A DNA stretch of 64,000 bases from Paraburkholderia sp. (GCF_024281035.1 NZ_JAMXLH010000069.1:16052-80051); one strand, 5' to 3'; positions 50,387 to 60,025 are shown, numbered from the stretch's first letter. Numbers and translations: made by a program. Notes: generated from the sequence alone by a model not told the origin.

Positions 50387-51259
50387 TCAGGCGACGGCGT
50401 CGGCGGGTTGACGCGACAGCACCGCCATCAGGCGCGCGAGTTCTTCACGCAGCTTGCGGCGGTCGACGATCATGTCGATTGCGCCCTTTTGCAGCAGGAA
50501 TTCCGAACGCTGGAAGCCTTCCGGCAGCTTCTCGCGCACGGTCTGCTCGATCACGCGCGGGCCGGCGAAGCCGATCAGCGCCTTCGGTTCGGCGATCACG
50601 ACATCGCCAAGGAACGCGAAGCTCGCCGACACGCCGCCCATGGTCGGATCGGTCAGCACTGAAATGAACGGCAGCTTCGCGTCTGAGAGCTTGGTCAGCA
50701 TTGCCGTGGTCTTGGCCATCTGCATAAGCGACAGCAGGCTTTCCTGCATGCGCGCACCGCCCGAAGCCGTGAAGCAGATGAACGGCACTTGCTGCTCCAG
50801 CGCGTTTTGCGCGCCGCGCACGAAGCGCTCGCCGACCACCGAACCCATCGAGCCGCCCATGAACGAGAACTCGAAGCACGCCACCACGACCGGCAGCGTG
50901 TGGATCGCGCCGCCCATCACGACCATGGCGTCGGTTTCGCCGGTGTCGTCCATCGCTTCCTTGATACGGTCGGGGTACTTGCGGCTGTCCTTGAACTTGA
51001 GCGAGTCGACCGGAACGATCTCCTGGCCGATCTCGTAGCGGCCTTCCGGATCCAGCAGCCCGTCAAGGCGCTCGCGCGCGCCGATGCGCATGTGGTGATC
51101 GCACTTCGGGCAGACGTGGAGGTTCGCCTCGACGTCGTTGCGGTACAGCACCGCTTCGCACGACGGGCACTTGATCCACAGACCTTCCGGAATGCTCTTG
51201 CGGCTTTTCGGATCGGTTTGCTTGATCTTCGGCGGCAGCAGTTTGTCGAGCCAGCTCAT
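50387..51259 (-). CDS. accD: Acetyl-CoA carboxylase carboxyltransferase subunit beta
   Basis: Forms the carboxyltransferase with AccA and makes malonyl-CoA. The 290-residue product has the N-terminal four-Cys zinc ribbon (CPSCEAVLYRND and CPKCDHH), then the crotonase-like core with FMGGSMGSVVGERF, FTASGGARMQESLLSLMQMA, ISVLTDPTMGGVSASFAFLG and FAGPRVIEQTVREKLPEGFQ. The position between trpA and folC is the usual one in Burkholderiaceae. Confidence 0.97.
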   Translation of the reverse strand: MSWLDKLLPPKIKQTDPKSRKSIPEGLWIKCPSCEAVLYRNDVEANLHVCPKCDHHMRIGARERLDGLLDPEGRYEIGQEIVPVDSLKFKDSRKYPDRIKEAMDDTGETDAMVVMGGAIHTLPVVVACFEFSFMGGSMGSVVGERFVRGAQNALEQQVPFICFTASGGARMQESLLSLMQMAKTTAMLTKLSDAKLPFISVLTDPTMGGVSASFAFLGDVVIAEPKALIGFAGPRVIEQTVREKLPEGFQRSEFLLQKGAIDMIVDRRKLREELARLMAVLSRQPADAVA

Positions 51260-51363
51260 TTATTTTCCTTCCATGACCTTCGTGATGCGCGGCGCGGGCG
51301 GACAGCGAATCCGGCAATATTTACCTGGATCTGACCCCGACCGCGCATGGCGAAAAGTGGATT

Positions 51364-52191
51364 TTACCGCAGGTCGTGTGCCCCGCCCTCTGCTTGCGCG
51401 TCAAGCGCCGTGCGGATGCCCGCGACAAACTGCTGGAGCGCCTGTGCAGCGTCTTGCGGCGGCGTTTGTTCGAGCAACTGCACGATACGGCTGCCGATCA
51501 CGACGGCGTCGCTCACGGCGGCGACCGCGGCGGCGGTCTGCGCGTCGCGAATACCGAAGCCGACGCCAACCGGAACCGTCACGTGCGACTTGATCGCCGG
51601 GATTTTACTCGCGATGCTCGCAACGTCGAGATTCGCTGCGCCCGTCACCCCCTTGAGCGACACGTAATAGATGTAGCCGCTCGCAACGCGGCCGACGTCG
51701 GCAATGCGCTCGTCGGTCGAGGTGGGCGCGATCAGGAAGATCGGATCGATGCCCGCCGTTTTCATCTTCTGGGCGAAATCCACGCACTCTTCCGGCGGAT
51801 AGTCGACGATCAGCACGCCATCGACGCCCGCTTCCTTCGCCGCGGCGGCGAACGCGTCGGCGCCCATGCGCTCGATGGGATTCGCGTAGCCCATCAGCAC
51901 GACCGGCGTCTTGTCGTCGGTTTCGCGAAAGCGCTTCACGTCGGCCAGCACGCTGCGCAACGTCACGCCCTTCGCGAGCGCACGCTCCGACGACTGCTGG
52001 ATCACGGGGCCGTCGGCCATCGGGTCCGAAAACGGCACGCCCAGTTCGATCACGTCCGCGCCGCCCGCAGCGAGCGCGTGCATGAATTCAACGGTGCGCG
52101 CCGGATCGGGGTCGCCGGCGGTCATGAACGGAATGAGGCCTTTCTTGCGCTGGGCAGCCAGCGCGTCGAACGTGTTCTTGATACGGGACAT
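51364..52191 (-). CDS. trpA: Tryptophan synthase alpha subunit
   Basis: Cleaves indole-3-glycerol phosphate to indole, which passes to TrpB. The 275-residue TIM barrel shows LIPFMTAGDPDPARTVEFMH, the catalytic Glu in VIELGVPFSDPMADGPVIQ, the catalytic Asp in GVDGVLIVDYPPEE, and YYVSLKGVTGAA plus VGVGFGIRDAQTAAAV near the phosphate site. It follows the DNA methyltransferase gene by 74 bp. Confidence 0.97.
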   Translation of the reverse strand: MSRIKNTFDALAAQRKKGLIPFMTAGDPDPARTVEFMHALAAGGADVIELGVPFSDPMADGPVIQQSSERALAKGVTLRSVLADVKRFRETDDKTPVVLMGYANPIERMGADAFAAAAKEAGVDGVLIVDYPPEECVDFAQKMKTAGIDPIFLIAPTSTDERIADVGRVASGYIYYVSLKGVTGAANLDVASIASKIPAIKSHVTVPVGVGFGIRDAQTAAAVAAVSDAVVIGSRIVQLLEQTPPQDAAQALQQFVAGIRTALDAQAEGGAHDLR

Positions 52192-52265
52192 TTCAGGGTC
52201 CTCTGAATAAAAACTTACTGCGCGCCGCTGGCAACTGCGGCAACTTCGGCAGCGGCGGCGGCGCC

Positions 52266-53219
52266 TCAGGCGCGCACCGCGACGGGCTGCGCCGCCAACG
52301 CGGTCGCGGCAGCCGCCGCGCTTACGCGTTCGCGCGCGATCGCGCAGTAACTTTCGTTGATTTCATAGCCGACGAATTCGCGCTTCTGGCGTGCGCAGGC
52401 GACTGCCGTGGTGCCGCTGCCCATGAAGGGGTCCAGCACGCGGCCGCCCGGCGGGCAGCTCGCAAGCACCATGCGCTCGACGATCTCCAGGGGCTTCTGG
52501 GTCGGATGATCCACGCGCTCCGCGTGCTGCCGGTGCAGACGTGAAACCGACCAGACGTCCTTGGGGTTGTAGCCGAGCTCCAGCCACCTGCTACCTTCGA
52601 ATATTTTCCGCGAACGCGCCTTCTTCGTGACGGCATCGTACGGGATGCGGACGGGATCGAGATCGAAGTAATAATTCTTCGACACCGCGAAGAAACCGAT
52701 GTTGTCGTGCACCGACGTGAAACGGCGCGTCGTGCCGCCCATGCTCGGCACGCGCCGGTCCCAGACGATCTCGTTGATCATCGTGAGCTTCGACTTCAGG
52801 AAGACGAAGATTTCCGGCGCGTACTGCCAGGTGCAGAACACGTAGAGCGAGCCGCTCGGCTTGAGCTTCGGGATCGCCAGGTCGAGCCATTCGCACGTCC
52901 AGGCGAGAAAGTCCTCGCCCGAGCGCTTGTCGGAGTCGTTGCCGTAGTCCTTGCCGAGCCCGTAAGGCGGGTCGGCGACGATCAGATCGATCGAGGCGTC
53001 GGGCAGATTCGCTGCATCGGTCAGAAAATCGCGGTTCAAGAGCCGGATGCCGTCCGGCACCGTGGCGAGAGAACCCGCAGCAGCACCGGCAGTGGCAACT
53101 GCAGCGTCGACCTCGCGCGGCGGCGTGCAGGGCAGGTCTGCAAGGGCCTGTCCGGCCGCTTGCGGGGTCGCGTCGCTCACGGATGCCGGGGCTTGCGGTT
53201 CGTCGATCTCGTCGCGCAT
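52266..53219 (-). CDS. DNA methyltransferase (N4/N6 type) between trpB and trpA
   Basis: A 317-residue AdoMet-dependent amino-methyltransferase. The catalytic DPPY motif comes first (LIVADPPYGLGKDYG, about residue 82) and the AdoMet-binding motif last (VLDPFMGSGTTAVACARQKR, about 265), the beta-class order. HPTQKPLEIVERMVLAS lies between. No restriction enzyme is nearby, so it is an orphan, likely regulatory methylase. It is 11 bp after trpB, clearly cotranscribed with trp genes. I recall this insertion as conserved in Burkholderia. Recognition sequence not decidable. Confidence 0.92.
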   Translation of the reverse strand: MRDEIDEPQAPASVSDATPQAAGQALADLPCTPPREVDAAVATAGAAAGSLATVPDGIRLLNRDFLTDAANLPDASIDLIVADPPYGLGKDYGNDSDKRSGEDFLAWTCEWLDLAIPKLKPSGSLYVFCTWQYAPEIFVFLKSKLTMINEIVWDRRVPSMGGTTRRFTSVHDNIGFFAVSKNYYFDLDPVRIPYDAVTKKARSRKIFEGSRWLELGYNPKDVWSVSRLHRQHAERVDHPTQKPLEIVERMVLASCPPGGRVLDPFMGSGTTAVACARQKREFVGYEINESYCAIARERVSAAAAATALAAQPVAVRA

Positions 53220-53230
53220 CGCGTGGGCGC

Positions 53231-54424
53231 TCAGAACGTGATGCCCGATCGCTCGGCGACCGTGTGCATGTCCTTGTCGCCCCGGCCCGACAGATTCACC
53301 AGCAGGATCTTGTCCTTCGGCAAAGTGGGCGCGAGCTTGGCCGCGTAGGCAAGCGCGTGGCTCGATTCGAGCGCCGGAATGATGCCTTCGATGCGGCAGC
53401 AGTCGTGGAACGCCTTGAGGGCTTCTTCATCGTCGATCGTCACGTACTGCGCGCGGCCGCTGTCCTTGAGCCACGCGTGCTCGGGGCCGACGCCCGGATA
53501 GTCGAGGCCCGCCGACACCGAATGCGTCTCGATGATCTGGCCGTTCTCGTCCTGCAGCAGATAGGTGCGGTTGCCATGCAGCACGCCCACGGTGCCGGCC
53601 GTGAGCGCGGCGGCGTGGCGGCCCGTCTCCATGCCGTCGCCAGCGGGTTCGACGCCGATCAGCTGCACCGAACTGTCGTCGATATACGGGTAAAAGATCC
53701 CCATCGCGTTCGAACCGCCGCCCACGCACGCGATCACGGCGTCGGGCTGACGGCCCGTCATCTCGGGCATCTGCACGCGGCATTCGTCGCCGATCACGCG
53801 CTGGAAGTCGCGCACCATCATCGGGTACGGATGCGGGCCCGCCACGGTGCCGATGATGTAGAAGGTGTTTTCGACGTTGGTGACCCAGTCGCGCATGGCT
53901 TCGTTGAGCGCGTCCTTGAGCGTGCGCGAGCCCGATTCCACGGGTACGACCGTCGCGCCGAGCAGCTTCATGCGGTACATGTTCGCGGCCTGGCGGCGCA
54001 CGTCCTCGGCGCCCATGTAGACCACGCACTCCATGCCGAAGCGCGCCGCGATCGTGGCGGTGGCGACGCCGTGCTGACCCGCGCCCGTTTCGGCGATCAC
54101 GCGCGGCTTGCCCATGCGCTTCGCGAGCAACGCCTGGCCGATCACGTTGTTCACCTTGTGCGCGCCGGTGTGGTTCAGGTCTTCGCGCTTCAGGTAGATC
54201 TGCGCGCCGCCCACCATTTCGCTCCAGCGCTGCGCGTGATAGACCGGCGACGGACGGCCGACAAAATGCTTCAACTCGCGCCGATATTCGGCGACGAAGT
54301 CGGGATCGTTCTTGTATTTCTCGTAGGCGTCGCGCAGCTCGTCGATCGCCTGCATGAGGGTCTCGGCGGCAAACACGCCGCCGTAGGGGCCGAAATGGCC
54401 GCTTTCATCCGGTAAGTTGTACAT
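53231..54424 (-). CDS. trpB: Tryptophan synthase beta subunit
   Basis: PLP enzyme joining indole and serine. The 397-residue product has GHFGPYGGVFAAETL, the PLP lysine in DLNHTGAHKVNNVIGQ, ETGAGQHGVATATIAARFGM, and the phosphate-binding CVGGGSNAMGIF. SVSAGLDYPGVGPEHAWL and LSGRGDKDMHTV complete the family pattern. Start ATG 54424; 70 bp after trpF. Confidence 0.98.
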   Translation of the reverse strand: MYNLPDESGHFGPYGGVFAAETLMQAIDELRDAYEKYKNDPDFVAEYRRELKHFVGRPSPVYHAQRWSEMVGGAQIYLKREDLNHTGAHKVNNVIGQALLAKRMGKPRVIAETGAGQHGVATATIAARFGMECVVYMGAEDVRRQAANMYRMKLLGATVVPVESGSRTLKDALNEAMRDWVTNVENTFYIIGTVAGPHPYPMMVRDFQRVIGDECRVQMPEMTGRQPDAVIACVGGGSNAMGIFYPYIDDSSVQLIGVEPAGDGMETGRHAAALTAGTVGVLHGNRTYLLQDENGQIIETHSVSAGLDYPGVGPEHAWLKDSGRAQYVTIDDEEALKAFHDCCRIEGIIPALESSHALAYAAKLAPTLPKDKILLVNLSGRGDKDMHTVAERSGITF

Positions 54425-54494
54425 AAGTCACTCGCTCGACCTGGCACGGGCGCCCCGCGTTGCGCAGAGCCGGCCGGCCATCGGGTCAAAGGGT

Positions 54495-55214
54495 TTATCC
54501 CGCGTCCGCTTCGCGCACTGCGCGCACGAACGCCGCCATACGGGCGTGATCCTTCACGCCTTTTGCGCCCGGAACCTCGATGCCACTGGAGACATCGACA
54601 GCAAACGGACGCACCTGGCGAATCGCATCACCGACGTTTTGCGCGTTCAAGCCACCACTCAAAACGGCCCGACGCGCGAGCCCTGCGGGGATAAGTGACC
54701 AATCGAAGACCTTCCCGCCGCCGCCGTATCCTTCGACATGCGTGTCGAACAGAAGGCCGCTGGCTGATGAATAATTGTTCGCCGATTCTATCAAATCGGC
54801 CTCGCGAGTATCCGTCCCCACGCGCAATGCACGCAACCAGGGCAAACCGGCAACGGCGGAGAGCGTGTCGCACTGCGCGGGCGTTTCGTCGCCGTGGAAC
54901 TGCAGGAGCGTGAGCGAGACGCTGCTCGCCACCTCACCGATCCACTCCGGGGTGGCGTTCACGAACAGCCCCACCACCGAGACGAACGGCGGAATGTCAC
55001 GGGTGAGTTCCACCGCCTCGGCGACGCTCACCGAGCGCGGGCTGGGCGGATAGAACACGAGGCCGATCGCGTCGGCGCCAAGCGCGATGGCATGCGCAAC
55101 CGACTCGGGCGTCGAAAGGCCGCACAACTTGATTCGCGTGCGGTGCGCGCTCGCACCGGCAGCTTGAGCGCTGGCGGACGTCGAGCTTGCTGCGGAAAGG
55201 TCGGCTGCTGTCAT
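54495..55214 (-). CDS. trpF: Phosphoribosylanthranilate isomerase
   Basis: Amadori isomerisation in tryptophan synthesis. The 239-residue product carries a 26-residue Ala/Ser-rich lead before the barrel begins at RIKLCGLSTPESVAHA, holding the catalytic Cys. GADAIGLVFYPPSPRSVS, LLQFHGDETPAQCD, LLFDTHVEGYGGGGKVFDW and AVDVSSGIEVPGAKGVKDH complete the fold, with the general acid Asp in the LFDT segment. No later in-frame ATG precedes the barrel, so the lead seems real. Confidence 0.96.
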   Translation of the reverse strand: MTAADLSAASSTSASAQAAGASAHRTRIKLCGLSTPESVAHAIALGADAIGLVFYPPSPRSVSVAEAVELTRDIPPFVSVVGLFVNATPEWIGEVASSVSLTLLQFHGDETPAQCDTLSAVAGLPWLRALRVGTDTREADLIESANNYSSASGLLFDTHVEGYGGGGKVFDWSLIPAGLARRAVLSGGLNAQNVGDAIRQVRPFAVDVSSGIEVPGAKGVKDHARMAAFVRAVREADAG

Positions 55215-55334
55215 GGCGGATGAAGCGGATTGCCCTCGCGATGGTTCGGGTATGACTGTTCGATGCGCCCGGCCCCGGCGCTGCGGGTTGCTCTGCGGGT
55301 TGCCGTGCGCTTATCAGGCGGTGCTGTGCGCTTA

Positions 55335-56156
55335 TCAGGCCGCGCCGTTCGCGCCGTCGGACCAGATCGCGCTCCACGGCACGCTGGCCGTATGCGGTCC
55401 GGGTACCTGGAACGCGTCAGGATAGCCTACCTGAGCAAGGTAGAGGCCGTCGGGCATGAAGGTCGGCGCGGCCTTCGTGCGGTCGAGCCCCGCCAGCACC
55501 TCGGCCATCCACGCCGCCGGATAGCGGCCGCGGCCCACCGCCACGAGGCAGCCCATCAGGTTGCGGACCATGTGATGCAGGAAAGCATTGGCGCGAAACC
55601 GGAAATGGATGAAATCGCCCTGCTGCCGGATGTCGATCTGGTAGAGGTGCTTGACCGGCGTCTTCGACTGGCACTCCGACGAACGGAACGCCGAAAAATC
55701 GTGCTCGCCGATCAGGTGCGCAGCGGCCTCGCGCATCGCATCGACGTAGAGCGGCGTGTGGATCCAGCCCGCGCGACCCGCCAGCATCGGCGAGCGCACC
55801 GCGTTGACGTAGAGCGCGTAGTAATACGTGCGCTCGAACGCGGAAAAACGCGCGTGAAACGCCTCCGGCATCGGCTGCGCCCACTGCACGGCGACCGTGT
55901 GCGGCAGGAACGCGTTGGTCCCGCGAACCCACGAAAACGGTGCGCGGTCGAGGTCGGTATCGAAATGGACGACCTGGCCGAGACCGTGGACGCCCGTATC
56001 GGTGCGCCCCGCCACGACCGTCTGCAGCGGCACGCATGCGAACTCGCGCAGGGCGCGCTCGAGCACGTCCTGCACGGTCTTGCCGTGCGGCTGCGACTGC
56101 CAGCCGCAAAACGCGGCGCCGTCGTACTGGATGCCTAGCGCTATTCGCATACGCAT
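55335..56156 (-). CDS. truA: tRNA pseudouridine(38-40) synthase
   Basis: Modifies uridines 38-40 in tRNA anticodon arms. The 273-residue product has RIALGIQYDGAAFCGWQSQP near the start, the catalytic Asp in VVAGRTDTGVHGLGQVVHFD, and NAFLHHMVRNLMGCLVAVGR near the end. Two ATGs (56156, 56150) are possible with no decisive ribosome-binding site. It sits between fimV and trpF, 19 bp after fimV. Confidence 0.95.
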   Translation of the reverse strand: MRMRIALGIQYDGAAFCGWQSQPHGKTVQDVLERALREFACVPLQTVVAGRTDTGVHGLGQVVHFDTDLDRAPFSWVRGTNAFLPHTVAVQWAQPMPEAFHARFSAFERTYYYALYVNAVRSPMLAGRAGWIHTPLYVDAMREAAAHLIGEHDFSAFRSSECQSKTPVKHLYQIDIRQQGDFIHFRFRANAFLHHMVRNLMGCLVAVGRGRYPAAWMAEVLAGLDRTKAAPTFMPDGLYLAQVGYPDAFQVPGPHTASVPWSAIWSDGANGAA

Positions 56157-56175
56157 ACGGTCTGCAGCGTCCCGG

Positions 56176-58332
56176 TCACGAGAGCGGCGCGAGCGTCGAC
56201 AGCAGCGCCTGCGCGTCGGCACGGGTGTCACGGTCGTTCGACTCGATCACTTCGTTGATCAGCGCGCGCGCGCCCGCCAGATCGCCCAGCGCGATGTACT
56301 CGCGCGCGAGTTCGAGCTTGTTGCGCGCGATCCGCGCCAGTTGCTCGGGTGTGAAAACGGGCAACGGCTCGGCGGAATCGGGCGGCAGGTTGAGATCGAA
56401 GTCGAGCGTCAGTGCGCCAAAGCGCGGTGCGCCGAGGCCTGCGGTCGCGCCCGGCCCGGTCATCCCCGCCGCAATCTCCTCGAACGGGGGAAGCATTGGC
56501 GGTTCGATCAGCGGCATTGCCTGCGCCGCAGTCGCTTCGGGCGACGCCACAGGCTGCGCCACGCGCGGCGGCAGCGGCATATCGATACCGCCGAGTGCGC
56601 TGACGGCAGCGGCCGGGAATTCACCCGGCGCTTCAGCATGACTCAGGTCCTGCGGCGGTGCGAGGGGGAACTCGGGTTCCGCGAAAAATGCGGAGGGCGC
56701 CGGTTGCGGTTCCGCAGGCTGCGAAGCCGCTGCCGTCGGTTCGACGGCAGCGGACGCCGGTTCCGCGTGAACCGGCGTATCCGTGTGCTCAACCGCTTCG
56801 GCTTCGTGTGTGCCCGGTGCGTTCTCCTGCTCTGCCGTGCGTTCGAGTTCGTCCGTTTCGCCCGGCACATGCGCCGCTGTTACGTGTTCAGGAGAAAGCG
56901 CATGAGACAGCGCCGACGCGCCCGGTTCCGCCGCAGCCGCGAAGCCAGCGGCCTCACTCGCATCGGCCAGCGTTTGGTGCACGCCACGCTCGATGCCGCG
57001 CGCGCTTGCGCTACGCTCCACGCGGTCTTCGCGCAGTGCCGAGGAGCCATCGCCCGGCTGCACGGCTTCATCGTCCGGCAACGCCGCAGCCGTCAGGGCC
57101 GCGATATTCGTCGCGCGATCGAGCGCTTGCTTGCGCGGCGCCGGTGCGAGCGCGGCATCCGCGTCCGGCTCGGCGGCAGGCGTCTCGTTTGCGACCAGCG
57201 GCGTATCGAGGACGGGTGGTTCCTCGCGCGTCGGCGCGGCTTCCGCCGCCTCGTCGCCCCGTGCTTTGCGCCTGCGCGCGAACAAAACGAAAACCAGCGC
57301 GAACACGGCCACGCCAACCGCCCCTGCAACGCCGAGCATGACAGGCGACAACTCGAACTGGCTTTCGCTCGCGCCATGCCCCGCGACGCCAGCCGCGCCG
57401 TTCCCGCCAGGCGCTGCCGTCGCATGCCCCGCTGCGCCGCTCGCGGCGCCCGACGATTGGGCGTGCTTGCCGATCCCGTGCTGCTGCAATGCCATGAGCA
57501 CGCGGTTCTTCAACGCGAGCAATTGCTGGAGACTCGACAGCGTCATGTTCGCCGGTGCATGCGCCTCGCCCGAAGCCGCGCTGGCCGCGGGTGCCGCCTG
57601 GACGGCCCCCGTCCACACGTGCGCGTCGCTCGGCGACGTGGCCGCCGCGGCAGGCTGGCTCGCCGCCGAGGTGCCAGACGCGCCCGAGGCAGCCGATGCG
57701 CCCGAAGCCGCGAGCGCCGCTGCCTGCGCTGCTGCGTCAACGGCTGGCGCGCTCGCACCGCTGGCAACTGCCGCCGCGCTAGCGGATGCCGACGGTGCGG
57801 AGGCCGCCGCAGCGGACGCACCCGGCGCAGTGGTCGCAGCGACGTTCGCCGCCGGAGCCGACCCAGGCGCTGCCACGACAGGCGCCACTGGAGCTACAGG
57901 CGCGACAGGTGCCGCCGGCGCTGCGGGTGCGGCAGGCGTCGAAACCACAGCAGCAGGCGCCGCTTGCGGTGCGGCGGCCACGATTTCCGGCACGGCGGGC
58001 ACGTTGAGCACGGCGCCGATCTTCAGGCGGCTCGGATCGTGCTTCGCGAACGCACCCGGGTTCGCCTCGAAAAGAGCGCCGCTCACGCGCGCGATCACTT
58101 CTTTATCGTGGGACTGCGCGAGATCGGCGGCGATGCTGTGCAATGACTGCCCAGGCTTGACGGGGTACTTGCCGATCACGCGCACAGCCGGTGCGGCCGC
58201 GGAAGCGGCTTGCGCCGCCGTGCCGCCTTGTGCGCCCGCGACGCCGCTTAGCGCAAGGAATGCCGCCGCCATGGCGACGTGTGCGGCCCGCCGCGCGATG
58301 GCGACGGGAACAGAATCAAATCGAACGATCAT
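56176..58332 (-). CDS. fimV: FimV-like peptidoglycan-binding inner-membrane protein
   Basis: A 718-residue protein linked to type IV pilus assembly and twitching in related bacteria. Order: signal region (AAHVAMAAAFLALSGVAGA), the FimV LysM-type domain (KYPVKPGQSLHSIAADLAQS, SRLKIGAVLNVP) at about 55-110, a very Ala/Pro/Ser-rich linker, a membrane helix near 345 (VMLGVAGAVGVAVFALVFVLF), an acidic Ala-rich cytosolic part and the FimV C-terminal helical domain (LARIARNKLELAREYIALGD, LINEVIESNDRDTRADAQAL). ATG 58332 has AGGG 8 bases upstream; a GTG at 58347 is less likely. Confidence 0.92.
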   Translation of the reverse strand: MIVRFDSVPVAIARRAAHVAMAAAFLALSGVAGAQGGTAAQAASAAAPAVRVIGKYPVKPGQSLHSIAADLAQSHDKEVIARVSGALFEANPGAFAKHDPSRLKIGAVLNVPAVPEIVAAAPQAAPAAVVSTPAAPAAPAAPVAPVAPVAPVVAAPGSAPAANVAATTAPGASAAAASAPSASASAAAVASGASAPAVDAAAQAAALAASGASAASGASGTSAASQPAAAATSPSDAHVWTGAVQAAPAASAASGEAHAPANMTLSSLQQLLALKNRVLMALQQHGIGKHAQSSGAASGAAGHATAAPGGNGAAGVAGHGASESQFELSPVMLGVAGAVGVAVFALVFVLFARRRKARGDEAAEAAPTREEPPVLDTPLVANETPAAEPDADAALAPAPRKQALDRATNIAALTAAALPDDEAVQPGDGSSALREDRVERSASARGIERGVHQTLADASEAAGFAAAAEPGASALSHALSPEHVTAAHVPGETDELERTAEQENAPGTHEAEAVEHTDTPVHAEPASAAVEPTAAASQPAEPQPAPSAFFAEPEFPLAPPQDLSHAEAPGEFPAAAVSALGGIDMPLPPRVAQPVASPEATAAQAMPLIEPPMLPPFEEIAAGMTGPGATAGLGAPRFGALTLDFDLNLPPDSAEPLPVFTPEQLARIARNKLELAREYIALGDLAGARALINEVIESNDRDTRADAQALLSTLAPLS

Positions 58333-58423
58333 CAGATGCCCTGGCACGCCGCTCGCGCGGCTGTCGACGAATCAGATACGAACTGCACGATAGAAAGAAA
58401 ACCCGGGGCGCGCGCTCAAAACG

Positions 58424-58450
58424 AAAGCGCCGCGACTGGCGCGGCGCTTT
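58424..58450. terminator. Terminator between asd and fimV
   Basis: An 11-bp GC-rich stem (aaagcgccgcg / cgcggcgcttt) with a 5-base loop, A-rich on the left and followed by T's on the right. It lies 43 bp past the asd stop and works in either direction by sequence. Confidence 0.85.
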
Positions 58451-58492
58451 TCCATCATGTCTACGCGTCATTAGCCGCGTAGTTTAATTCAT

Positions 58493-59614
58493 TCACTTCT
58501 CGAGCAGAATGCGCAGCATGCGGCGCAGCGGCTCTGCGGCGCCCCACAGCAACTGGTCGCCGACCGTGAAGGCCGACAGATACTCGCCCCCCATCGCCAG
58601 CTTGCGCAGGCGGCCGACCGGCACCGCGAGCGTACCCGTCACCACGGCGGGCGACAGGTCGCGCATCGACGCTTCGCGCTGGTTCGGCACGACCTTGACC
58701 CAGTCGTTGGCCGAAGCGAGGATGCCGTCGATCTCGTCGAGCGGCACGTCCTTCTTCAGCTTGATCGTGAGCGCCTGCGAGTGGCAGCGCATCGCGCCGA
58801 TCCGCACGCACAGGCCGTCCACGGGGATCGAGCCCGGCTCGCCCATGGCGGGCTTGCCGAGGATCTTGTTGGTTTCGGCGCCGCCCTTCCACTCTTCCCT
58901 CGACATGCCGTTGCCGAGATCCTTGTCGATCCACGGAATCAGCGAGCCCGCGAGCGGCACGCCGAAATGCGCGGTCGGCATGGCGTCGCTGTTCATGGTC
59001 GCCAGCACCTTGCGGTCGATGTCGAGAATCGCCGACGACGGGTTCGCCAGATCGTCCTTCACCGCGCCGTTGAGCGCGCCCATCTGCGCGAGCAGTTCGC
59101 GCATGTTCTGCGCGCCCGCGCCCGAAGCGGCCTGGTAGGTCATGGCCGTCATCCAGTCGACGAGGTTCTCGCGGAACAGGCCGCCGAGCGCCATCAGCAT
59201 CAGGCTGACCGTGCAGTTGCCGCCGATGAAATCCTTCTGACCCTTGACGAGGGCGTCCTTGATGACGTCGAGGTTGACCGGATCGAGAACGATGACCGCA
59301 TCGTCCTTCATGCGCAGCGCCGAAGCCGCGTCGATCCAGTAGCCCTTCCAGCCTGCGGCGCGCAGCTTCGGATACACGTCGTTCGTGTAGTCGCCGCCCT
59401 GGCACGTGATGATGATGTCGCACTTCTTCAGCTCGTCGACGCTGTTCGCGTCCTTGAGCTTCGTCTCGTTCCTGGCGAACGACGGAGCCGCGCCGCCTGC
59501 GTTGCTGGTGCTGAAAAACACCGGTTCGATCAGGTCGAAATCACGTTCTTCCTGCATGCGCTGCATCAGCACGCTGCCGACCATGCCGCGCCAACCTACG
59601 AGACCTACATTCAT
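58493..59614 (-). CDS. asd: Aspartate-semialdehyde dehydrogenase
   Basis: Reduces aspartyl phosphate to the semialdehyde, feeding lysine/DAP, threonine and methionine. The 373-residue product begins NVGLVGWRGMVGSVLMQRMQ (NADP site). The catalytic Cys is in FIGGNCTVSLMLMALGGLF, and the later IGAMRCHSQALTIKLK contains the conserved Arg/His pair. It lies between leuB and fimV with its own terminator. Confidence 0.97.
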   Translation of the reverse strand: MNVGLVGWRGMVGSVLMQRMQEERDFDLIEPVFFSTSNAGGAAPSFARNETKLKDANSVDELKKCDIIITCQGGDYTNDVYPKLRAAGWKGYWIDAASALRMKDDAVIVLDPVNLDVIKDALVKGQKDFIGGNCTVSLMLMALGGLFRENLVDWMTAMTYQAASGAGAQNMRELLAQMGALNGAVKDDLANPSSAILDIDRKVLATMNSDAMPTAHFGVPLAGSLIPWIDKDLGNGMSREEWKGGAETNKILGKPAMGEPGSIPVDGLCVRIGAMRCHSQALTIKLKKDVPLDEIDGILASANDWVKVVPNQREASMRDLSPAVVTGTLAVPVGRLRKLAMGGEYLSAFTVGDQLLWGAAEPLRRMLRILLEK

Positions 59615-59966
59615 GACTTACCCTTGAAATGAACACTTCCCCGCTTCACTCGCCCGGCGTGGCCGCGCGGGGAAGATGAGCGGGCACGACGAGCGATCAA
59701 CGAGTGATGATCGTTTTGGTAATCGTTTTCGTGGTAATGGCGAGCGAAATCGCACGGGCTGCCTGCGTGCCGCGGATTTTCGAAACAATCGTGATCTGGG
59801 GGATCGTCGCCATCGGGAGAGTCTACACGAAAACCGCATATTCGCGCGGTAAAACCCGCTTGTCCGGGCATTTGCGGCGAGGCGTCACATCAAGATCCGT
59901 GCGGATGCGATGCCGCATTTGACCGCACCTGACCGCACCTGACCTCGCCTGACCGCTCAAGCAAAA
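59615..59966. other. Intergenic stretch between leuB and asd
   Basis: No gene is convincing here. 59705-59770 is AT-richer (tgatcgttttggtaatcgtt) and may include the asd promoter. 59921-59960 holds four 10-bp repeats (gaccgcacct, gaccgcacct, gacctcgcct, gaccgctcaa), just before the leuB terminator. Confidence 0.5.
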
Positions 59967-59990
59967 CGGGCATGTCCGTGGACATGCCCG
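59967..59990 (-). terminator. Terminator of the leu operon
   Basis: Perfect 11-bp arms cgggcatgtcc / ggacatgcccg with a 2-base loop; on the minus strand TTTT follows at once. It lies 36 bases after the leuB stop. Confidence 0.88.
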
Positions 59991-60025
59991 TGATCTGTGC
60001 CGTTACAGCGGTGCCGTTACAGCCT

